A stretch of DNA of 12,591 nucleotides, taken from positions 1 through 12,591 of the forward strand of contig DMYD01000023.1 in NCBI GenBank assembly GCA_003483745.1, read 5' to 3'. The notes under the pieces are model-generated. The model had not been told where the DNA came from. It made no database searches and saw nothing but the letters and a program-made list of their open reading frames with translations. Of the stretch, positions 1-5,918 are shown piece by piece (the first letter of the stretch is position 1; each line of letters starts with the position of its first letter). This DNA comes from Roseburia sp. GTDB taxonomy: Bacteria > Bacillota > Clostridia > Lachnospirales > Lachnospiraceae. The position numbers were made by a program, and so were the translations under genes.

Positions 1-39
1 TGAATTACAGGAATGCTCCTATTCTTTCTTATCCGCTCC

Positions 40-69
40 ATTATAAAACAAACCGCTTTTCTTATTCAA
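40..69 (-). promoter_or_regulatory. Probable sigma-A promoter facing out of the left edge
   Basis: On the minus strand there is a TTGAAT -35 hexamer (64-69) and a perfect TATAAT -10 hexamer (40-45) separated by 18 bp. Transcription would start near position 33 and leave the window, so the gene it serves is not visible. A minus-strand ATG at 39-41 overlaps the -10 box and therefore cannot be the start of the transcript's gene. Only the hexamers and spacing support this call. Confidence 0.5.
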
Positions 70-101
70 TCAGTATCCATATCATATTTAAAACTTCGGT
101 T

Positions 102-109
102 GTAAAGTC
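102..109. repeat. Left target-site duplication GTAAAGTC
   Basis: This 8-bp sequence is repeated exactly at 244-251, on the other side of the MITE-like element. Removing the element and one copy of the repeat restores a continuous reading of the large minus-strand gene into a TAA stop at 88-90. Confidence 0.75.
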
Positions 110-243
110 GTTACTGTTCACTCGTACCTCGTTCCAGTAACGGATTTTGCCGATGCTTCGCATTCCAAATCGGCAAAATCTGCTGCCACCACTGTATCAT
201 ACGGCATTTTCAGTTCAGAAAATGCCTGCCTGTGAACAGTAGC
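110..243. mobile_element. MITE-like non-autonomous element, 134 bp, with TIRs and 8-bp target duplication
   Basis: The ends are 12-bp terminal inverted repeats with one mismatch: GTTACTGTTCAC at 110-121 against GTGAACAGTAGC at 232-243. Identical 8-bp direct repeats GTAAAGTC lie immediately outside, at 102-109 and 244-251, which is what a transposition target-site duplication looks like. There is no transposase ORF inside, so any movement would need an enzyme supplied in trans. Internally there are two perfect hairpins (143-154 with 169-180, and 203-211 with 218-226), plus an 8-bp stem (109-116 with 135-142) that competes with the outer stem. Duplications of 8 bp are known for several IS families such as ISL3 and IS6, but the parent family cannot be named from this copy. 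No second copy was seen in the window. The element overlaps the 3' end of the HAD-HelD-GH31N gene and provides its stop codon. Confidence 0.8.
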
Positions 244-3200
244 GTAAAGTCAATGTTCTCTGGTAGATCTCAACTAATTTTTCACGGTTCTTTTCGCTGA
301 TAAAATAATAATCGCTCTGACTCCCCTCTGCCATGATATAAGGTCCAAAAGTCCGTATCCCACAAAACAGCACAGTTCCTTTCGATGCTACGGCAAGCCC
401 GTATCCCTTTTCCGATATCACAAGCGGCATCCTTAACTTTTTCCCTCCATGGGAAATATATTTTGCTTTTGCTGTCACATCCATAAAATCAGCGGCAAGC
501 AGTCCCTTTGCTTTCAAATGTTCGGACTTTTCCCAGTCAAAAAATATCCAGTTACATCTGCCTTCCTGAAACCTTGGTTCCTCCGCTTTTTCCGCAAGCA
601 ACAGTTGCTTTTTCTCATTGTAAAAACAGACCGCTCCATTATTTTTTGCAATGCGCACGGTAACTTTTTCCGTTGCAATTTCCACCAGCGTTTTGGATTC
701 TTTTGCACTCCATGAAAATGCTGTATCCGCCTTTCCTTTCCATGCAGTATCACCAATTTTTTCCGTGACACCCTTCACGAAACTGACCCGGATCACCTCC
801 GGTGTGATCGGTGTGATGCGTAAAAGTCCGTACATGCTGGAAAGTTCCACATAGCTTTTTGTCTTTTTGATCCATTTGATAACAAAATTGTTTCGGGAAT
901 GACCTTTGACACGGAGGATCGCATTGTCCGGTATCGCGCCAAATTCATATGGAGAGATAATGATTTCCTCCGTATGATTTTTTTCGTTTTTTCCAGAGTT
1001 GTCTGCTGCTTTTCTGACTGGCGCTGCCACAGCTCTCTTATAGGCAGATGCCATTTTCTGCCCTGTCAATGTTTTTCCTCTTACCTCAGCCTCATTTTCT
1101 TTCCCCTGCGGTTTAATGACAATGCGCTTCGGGCCGATGTACTCGCGCTCTGCCATATCCTTTGCGCCCTCGATCCTGCGCTGCTGTTCGATCTCTTTTT
1201 CCGTGTGCTGCACCCGTTCAAATTCCGCTGCTTTTGTCAAGGTTTCTGCCGCAAACTCTTTCATATGTTTTCCTTCCGGGACTTTGTCGGCAAGGATCCC
1301 GGTCAGTTTTCCACGGTGCAAAACCACAAGTTCATGTAGTGCGCGGGTCGCAGCCACATACAGAAGTTTGACATGCCCGTTATCCGACGGGTATTTTTCC
1401 TGCGTCGGATCAAACAGCAGCACAGCATCAAATTCAAGTCCTTTCGTGTAGGAGACAGGAAGCACCATGACGCCATCCCCGAACTCGGCTTTTTCCAGAT
1501 CTGTTTCTACAATTTTTACATATTTCTTTAGTTCTTCCGCAGCCTGTGCCGCTTCCGCCTCATCACGACAGATCACAGCGATCGTCTCATAACCGTCCTG
1601 CTGCCATTTTTTGATCGTGGTGACGGTATCTGCCAGCAATTGATTTTCATCCGGACATGCCACCGTCTGCACCGGATTTCCGTGACGAATAATAGGTTCC
1701 ACCGGATAAATAGAAAAATCCCCATGACGCAGGATCTCATTTGCAAATTCAGAAATTTCCACTGTATTACGGTAACTTTTCCGCAGAAGTCCAAACGCAT
1801 CGAATGTCCCGGTCAGGATCAATTTTTTTAATTCATCCCAGTCGTTTAAACCATACTCAAAATGAATATTCTGGGATGTATCACCCATAATCGTGTAAGT
1901 ACAGCCATACAGACAGTAATGCAGGCATCTGTATGACATCATGCCAAAGTCCTGCGCCTCATCGATTACCACATGGCTCGCCTCGCGCACCGGATCTGTT
2001 TCTTTGATCCGCTTATAAATATATGCAAGTGCCGCAAGATCATAGACATCAAACGAGTTTTCCAGCACATCGACTTCTTTTCCTGCCTCCTGCTGCGCAA
2101 GTAAAAATTCTCTGTAAAAAGTAAATACAGATTCTCTCCATTTTCCATCCCCAAAATAAGACGCGTATTTTTTGTCTAAAATCTTTTTCTCTTTTGGCGG
2201 AAAAGTCACGGACTTCCCGGAAACCTCATTTTCATATTTTGCATACAAAATCTCATTTAACATGAGTATCTTGCTCTGCATGGAAACTTTCGGATTATTT
2301 TTTAAATAACGTCCGATCTGCTCCTTTGATAACAGGAGATTTCCAGTCTTTTCCATATAAATGTCTTCTTTTGCGATCGACTGATTCTCATAGTTCTGGC
2401 AGAATTTTTCTAAATCCAGAAACCACGCCGTGCCGCCCCTGATGCTGTTTTTTGCATCTGTCTTGTCGATATTGTGGTAAGAAAACCGCGTCTCGTCCCA
2501 ATCCTCATACAAAAGGCGGATGAAAAGCTGCTCCATCGTCATCTGACGGATTCCATACACATCAAGTTCCGGCAGAACACTTGTGATATAATTCAAAAGA
2601 ATCCGGTTGCTTCCTATAATATAAAAGTCCTCCGGGCGGAAATCATCTTTATAATTATATAGAATATAGGAAATGCGGTGCATCGCCACCGTCGTTTTTC
2701 CGGAACCGGCGACACCCTGCACAATGATGTTTGTTTTCGGTGAACGGCGGATAATGAGGTTCTGCTCTTTCTGGATCGTCGCAATGATCTCGCCCAAAAC
2801 TGCCTTTTTATTTTTGGCAAGGTATTTTGTCAGCAGTTCATCGTTGGCGACCACATCCGAATCAAAGAAATCTTTTAACCGGTCATTTTCAATCTCGTAA
2901 GTGCGCTTGCGTTTCAGATCAATCTCAAATGTTTCCTCAGAACTCACGGTATATTGGCATGTTCCCATCCTGCTCTCATAGTATACTGATGCGATCGGTG
3001 CTCTCCAGTCGAGCACGACCGGATCAGAGCTGCTGTCCGTGATGCCGACTCTTCCAATATAAAAAGTCTCATCCGCTTTCGCCTTTGGATCCCTGAAATC
3101 AATGCGCCCAAAATATGGCTTCTTACGTGCCTTTTCATAGCGCACCAGTTCCCGTTCTTCCTCTTTTAACCTCGCAGTCGCATTGTTCCAGAGTGCCAGT

Positions 3201-4015
3201 CCTTCCTTATCCTTTGCATCGTAGACTTCGAGGAGATCGGCAAGATCTTCATTAATTTTCCGGATATCTTCTTTCGCATGATCTAAATTATCCTGCGCGA
3301 TCTCTATGATTTTACTGAGCTGATGCTCCTCGTCTTCCTTTGTCAGACCGGGGAATTTCTCAAACAGCTTTATGATCTCATCTAACGAATCCACCCTCGC
3401 TGCCAGTTTCCCACGCAGTGTCTCATCCGGTTCGGTCTGATCCGGTACCATCACAACATTACAGCCTGCACCATAAGCACTGCATACACCGTTTGGGGAA
3501 TCCTCAACCGCCATACATTCATTCGGCAAAAGTGCAAGCTGTCTGCATGCATACTGATAGATATCCGGTGAAGGCTTTCCATGTTCCACCATCGTTGCAC
3601 AAATGATCTGATCAAAATAACCGTAAAGACCAAGCTGCTTTAAATACTGTTCCGTGCGCACCTGATCCGTTGCTGTCGCGATTGCACGGCGAATACCCTG
3701 TACCTTTAAATAATCCAGCAGTTCGATGGCACCTTTTTTGATCTCAATTCCATTTTTTTTCAGACACTCTCCCATGATCTGTTTGCGGTAATTTCGTATC
3801 GCCGTATAATCCAGATCCGGATCATGAAACATTTCTTTTAAATGCTGTGGTGCATATGGCTGCCCAAGCGATCGCATGGTAAGTGCCTGTTCATCCGTCA
3901 TTTCATACCCAAAATGCGCCAATGCCTTTGGCCAGAACATGCGGTAATATTTTTCCGTATCGATCAGTGTGCCGTCCATATCAAAAATTACGGCTTTTAT
4001 GTTTTTTGTATTCAT
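215..4015 (-). CDS. HAD hydrolase - HelD RNA polymerase-recycling helicase - GH31 N-terminal domain fusion
   Basis: One uninterrupted 1266-residue ORF carries three modules. Residues 1-220 form a complete HAD subfamily IA enzyme of the beta-phosphoglucomutase/sugar-phosphatase type: nucleophile D12 and D14 in FDMDGT, T114, K147 and the acidic pair E171-D172. Residues about 221-960 are a HelD/UvrD-like helicase with a charged coiled-coil arm (228-300), PYFGRIDF (300-307), DWRAPIASVYY (336-346), Walker A GVAGSGKT (434-441), Walker B VIDEAQD (683-689), GDTSQNIH (711-718), SYRN (747-750), SYTKGLEFD (855-863) and YVAATRA (886-892). HelD frees stalled RNA polymerase from DNA. After a basic linker, residues about 1020-1256 resemble the GH31 alpha-glucosidase N-terminal beta-sandwich (EKGYGLAV 1202-1209, SDYYFIS 1234-1240), but the catalytic barrel is absent. 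No Met lies between the HAD end and residue 350, so the helicase has no evident independent start. An RBS (AGAGGA, 4021-4026) sits 5 nt before the ATG. The last nine residues come from the inserted element. HAD and HelD calls are firm; the GH31 call is by motif recall. Confidence 0.88.
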   Translation of the reverse strand: MNTKNIKAVIFDMDGTLIDTEKYYRMFWPKALAHFGYEMTDEQALTMRSLGQPYAPQHLKEMFHDPDLDYTAIRNYRKQIMGECLKKNGIEIKKGAIELLDYLKVQGIRRAIATATDQVRTEQYLKQLGLYGYFDQIICATMVEHGKPSPDIYQYACRQLALLPNECMAVEDSPNGVCSAYGAGCNVVMVPDQTEPDETLRGKLAARVDSLDEIIKLFEKFPGLTKEDEEHQLSKIIEIAQDNLDHAKEDIRKINEDLADLLEVYDAKDKEGLALWNNATARLKEEERELVRYEKARKKPYFGRIDFRDPKAKADETFYIGRVGITDSSSDPVVLDWRAPIASVYYESRMGTCQYTVSSEETFEIDLKRKRTYEIENDRLKDFFDSDVVANDELLTKYLAKNKKAVLGEIIATIQKEQNLIIRRSPKTNIIVQGVAGSGKTTVAMHRISYILYNYKDDFRPEDFYIIGSNRILLNYITSVLPELDVYGIRQMTMEQLFIRLLYEDWDETRFSYHNIDKTDAKNSIRGGTAWFLDLEKFCQNYENQSIAKEDIYMEKTGNLLLSKEQIGRYLKNNPKVSMQSKILMLNEILYAKYENEVSGKSVTFPPKEKKILDKKYASYFGDGKWRESVFTFYREFLLAQQEAGKEVDVLENSFDVYDLAALAYIYKRIKETDPVREASHVVIDEAQDFGMMSYRCLHYCLYGCTYTIMGDTSQNIHFEYGLNDWDELKKLILTGTFDAFGLLRKSYRNTVEISEFANEILRHGDFSIYPVEPIIRHGNPVQTVACPDENQLLADTVTTIKKWQQDGYETIAVICRDEAEAAQAAEELKKYVKIVETDLEKAEFGDGVMVLPVSYTKGLEFDAVLLFDPTQEKYPSDNGHVKLLYVAATRALHELVVLHRGKLTGILADKVPEGKHMKEFAAETLTKAAEFERVQHTEKEIEQQRRIEGAKDMAEREYIGPKRIVIKPQGKENEAEVRGKTLTGQKMASAYKRAVAAPVRKAADNSGKNEKNHTEEIIISPYEFGAIPDNAILRVKGHSRNNFVIKWIKKTKSYVELSSMYGLLRITPITPEVIRVSFVKGVTEKIGDTAWKGKADTAFSWSAKESKTLVEIATEKVTVRIAKNNGAVCFYNEKKQLLLAEKAEEPRFQEGRCNWIFFDWEKSEHLKAKGLLAADFMDVTAKAKYISHGGKKLRMPLVISEKGYGLAVASKGTVLFCGIRTFGPYIMAEGSQSDYYFISEKNREKLVEIYQRTLTLRYCSQAGIF
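244..251. repeat. Right target-site duplication GTAAAGTC
   Basis: This is the second copy of the 8-bp direct repeat bounding the MITE-like element. It lies within codons 1255-1258 of the large minus-strand gene, so it marks the exact point where ancestral coding sequence ends and element sequence begins. Confidence 0.75.
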
Positions 4016-4275
4016 GCTTTTCCTCTTCTATCCCGAACCATTACCTCAATTGTGCAACAACCGGCTGCATAAATCCCAGCCAGAACGATTGTCGTGAATT
4101 AGAATATTTTAACACATTTATTTTCACACGACAACGCTATTTCGAATGGCTGATACATTCTGCTGGATTGCAGAGCCAAAATCTTTTGAAAATGATTCTT
4201 TTCGCATACGAAACTGTCACAGAGGAAGCAAAAGACTATGCATCTTTATGACCTGCATACAAGACAAACTATATT
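4016..4275. other. Intergenic region between the SGNH hydrolase and the HelD fusion gene
   Basis: This stretch holds the fusion-gene promoter and leader. It has no convincing rho-independent terminator for the upstream operon; a short palindrome TTTCG-CATA-CGAAA near 4208 lacks a T tract on the useful side. The plus strand between about 4132 and 4254 is open and reads like coding sequence (ending EEAKDYASL, then TGA), but it lacks its own start and RBS in the non-overlapping part. It may be a gene remnant or chance. Confidence 0.4.
4089..4134 (-). promoter_or_regulatory. Promoter of the HAD-HelD fusion gene, with a flanking 8-bp inverted repeat
   Basis: On the minus strand a TTGTCG -35 (4129-4134) and a TAAAAT -10 (4106-4111) are separated by an ideal 17 bp, placing the transcription start near 4099 and leaving a leader of about 85 nt before the ATG at 4015. 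TTGTCGTG at 4089-4096 and CACGACAA at 4127-4134 form a perfect inverted repeat around the -10 region, one arm overlapping the -35. It could be an operator, but no regulator is assigned. Confidence 0.5.
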
Positions 4276-4911
4276 TCAGACGTTCCATCGTGGCTCTTTT
4301 GCATACCCCATAAACAGATCAAAGATCGCACGGTAGCCTTCCTCCTTGATATGCATTCCCTCAATCGTATACTCTGCTTTTAGATTTCCATCCCGGTCTT
4401 TTAACGGATCATTGATATCTATATATTTTGCATGATGTCTTTCCGCAAGCTCCTGCACTGCCTTATTTGCCATCGCAATTTTCCCGTTCGTGCGGACACG
4501 CAGACATGGTTTCATCTCCTCGGCTGCTGCTTCATAATTAATCGGATAATATGCCATCATATAGATTTCAATATCAGGCAGTTTGTTTTCTACAATGGAA
4601 AGTATCCTGTCATAGTTTGCGATCATCCGGTCGATGGATATCGCAGGATCACTCAGATCATTTGTCCCGATATTGATAAAAAGGCGGGACGGCTTTAGAT
4701 CCAGGATGCAGACATCTACATTTTCAAGCAGCTCGTCTGTGATAAAACCGCCGATTCCACGGTTATAGACCGTGATATCCAGATGGTCTTCGTCAATAAA
4801 TTTTTCGACCGGAAACATCTCCATCAGTGAGGAACCTGCGCATACAATTTCCCCCGGTACCACTTTCTGATTCAATTTTCTGTAACGTACAATTTTTTCT
4901 TCCTTCGTCAT
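4276..4911 (-). CDS. SGNH/GDSL-family hydrolase (putative esterase)
   Basis: This 211-residue protein has the SGNH blocks in order: block I CAGSSLM (24-30, candidate nucleophile S28), block II with oxyanion-hole glycines in NRGIGG (50-55), block III GTND (82-85) and block V EGMHIKEEGY (184-193) with catalytic H187. The family hydrolyses ester bonds in acyl, acetyl-sugar or lipid substrates; the substrate cannot be told here. There is no signal peptide or membrane segment, so it should be cytoplasmic. Two departures from consensus are a serine where GDS has aspartate (S27) and a glutamate (E184) where the block V aspartate usually lies. Its start is set by a strong AGGAGG (4918-4923) 6 nt upstream, located inside the last codons of the LysR gene. 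The regulator's stop and this ATG are 1 nt apart, implying translational coupling. Confidence 0.85.
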   Translation of the reverse strand: MTKEEKIVRYRKLNQKVVPGEIVCAGSSLMEMFPVEKFIDEDHLDITVYNRGIGGFITDELLENVDVCILDLKPSRLFINIGTNDLSDPAISIDRMIANYDRILSIVENKLPDIEIYMMAYYPINYEAAAEEMKPCLRVRTNGKIAMANKAVQELAERHHAKYIDINDPLKDRDGNLKAEYTIEGMHIKEEGYRAIFDLFMGYAKEPRWNV

Positions 4912-4912
4912 G

Positions 4913-5781
4913 TTAATCCTCCTCGAATTCCATTTCCTTAATAAATGCTTCCACTTCTGCCGGCAAACGTTCCTCGCGCCATGCTAACAATATCTCGGTT
5001 GTAAGATCAGCGTCCGTAATGCCATAAACACACATCGAGTCAGACACACGCATGGACTCTGGCAAAATAGCCACTCCAATCCCTTTTTCTGCAATTGTCA
5101 TCGCTGTTCTTGCATCCTCACATTCATAATAGATATCGCAGGTCAGTCCAACAGCCTCAAACGCTGAAATAATATAATTCCGATACCGGTGTGATAATAT
5201 CAGATGTTCCTTTGACAATTCTCTCAAACTAATCTGTGATCCATCCTTTTTCCTGAATCCCTCTATTCCCTCATATCCATCTGCTGCCACGGCAACCAGT
5301 TTTTCCTGAATCAGCCTCTTTGTCTTACAACCGTTCAGCGTGATCGGCGTACGCAGCGTTGTGATATCTATCATGTGCTTTTCTAATTGCTCTTTTAAAT
5401 TGAATGTCGATCCCTCATGAATATCAAAATGAATCTCCGGATATTGTTTTGAAAACCGCTCAATATATTCTGACATCATCAGAACCGTAGATGGTGTAAT
5501 ACCAATATGTATCGTTGCAGACTGACTTACCTTGACCACCTCACGCTTTGTAACATCTAACATTTTTAAAATACTGCCAGACCTTGCATACAACACCTTT
5601 CCAGCTTCTGTCAATGTGATTTTCTTTGTTCCACGAAAAAAAGCTGTACATTAAGTTCTTCTTCAAGCATTTTCATCTGATAACTGACCGGTGGCTGTGT
5701 CATTTTAAGAACTTTCGCAGCACCACTCACCGTTCCCTCTTCCACCACTGCACGAAAATATTCCAACTGTCTGATTTCCAT
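4913..5781 (-). pseudogene. LysR-type transcriptional regulator, split by a one-base frameshift
   Basis: The first frame (ATG at 5781, stop at 5611-5613, 56 residues) encodes the winged-helix DNA-binding domain: MEIRQLEYF, then the LysR helix-turn-helix around 18-37 (VSGAAKVLKMTQPPVSYQM) and LEEELNVQLFF. The second frame carries on as RGTKKITLTEAG, the expected LysR linker, followed by the complete substrate-binding domain to 4913. The joined product would be about 289 residues, normal for the family. The break is exactly at a T7 tract (5636-5642). The protein may be inactive, the base may be missing from the assembly, or a -1 ribosomal shift at U UUU UUC may restore it. LysR proteins are tetrameric ligand-responsive regulators that usually act on a divergent neighbour, here the MATE pump. 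The RBS GGAGGG lies just before the ATG. The substrate-binding ORF alone can be read from TTG at 5614. Confidence 0.8.
5636..5642 (-). other. T7 homopolymer and U UUU UUC slippery heptamer at the LysR frameshift
   Basis: On the coding strand the codons CTT TTT TTC GTG contain T TTT TTC, which has the X XXY YYZ form of a -1 slippery site. A slip back by one base makes the next codon CGT and gives LFF-RGTKKITLTEAG, exactly the LysR consensus continuation. No strong downstream stem-loop was seen, which weakens the case for programmed shifting. A homopolymer indel in assembly or a true mutation is equally compatible. Confidence 0.45.
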
Positions 5782-5809
5782 GTTTCCCTCCTCTCCTGTT
5801 TTTGTCAGT

Positions 5810-5859
5810 ATATATAAAAAATATTGTTTTATGATATAAAATAAATATTTTTTATATAT
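5810..5859. promoter_or_regulatory. 16-bp perfect inverted repeat in the LysR/MATE divergent region (operator candidate)
   Basis: The arms at 5810-5825 (ATATATAAAAAATATT) and 5844-5859 are exact reverse complements separated by 18 bp. The sequence is entirely A/T in the arms and sits between the divergent LysR and MATE starts, upstream of the MATE -10 box, where LysR-type regulators normally bind dyad sites of T-N11-A type. Low complexity raises the chance of a fortuitous repeat, but 16 matched positions in a row remain notable. Confidence 0.45.
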
Positions 5860-5868
5860 TATAATTTA

Positions 5869-5877
5869 TGCTATACT
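5869..5877 (+). promoter_or_regulatory. Extended -10 promoter of the MATE gene
   Basis: TGCTATACT at 5869-5877 is a TGN-extended -10 element. The -35 position (about 5849-5854) is only T-rich and weak, as is usual for extended -10 promoters. The start would be near 5884, so the upstream in-frame ATG at 5868 lies outside the transcript. This supports 5919 as the true start. Confidence 0.55.
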
Positions 5878-5918
5878 GGTTTTCAAGAATTAAATTTTTC
5901 ACAAAAATGAGGATTACC

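Noticed and set aside
39..41. Minus-strand ATG at the left edge as a gene start
   Set aside because: It overlaps the -10 hexamer, so it would lie upstream of the transcript, and it has no RBS.
203..226. Perfect hairpin near the fusion gene stop as a rho-independent terminator
   Set aside because: No T tract follows the stem on the minus strand; it is better explained as internal structure of the MITE-like element.
899..1339. Plus-strand 146-residue open frame inside the HelD fusion gene
   Set aside because: It lies fully antisense to conserved helicase/linker sequence, has no RBS and no recognisable domain; its Cys/Phe-rich composition is typical of an antisense shadow.
5868..5918. Upstream in-frame ATG giving a MATE protein 17 residues longer
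   Set aside because: The ATG overlaps the extended -10 region and precedes the likely transcription start, whereas 5919 has a GAGG RBS at correct spacing and a family-like N-terminus.
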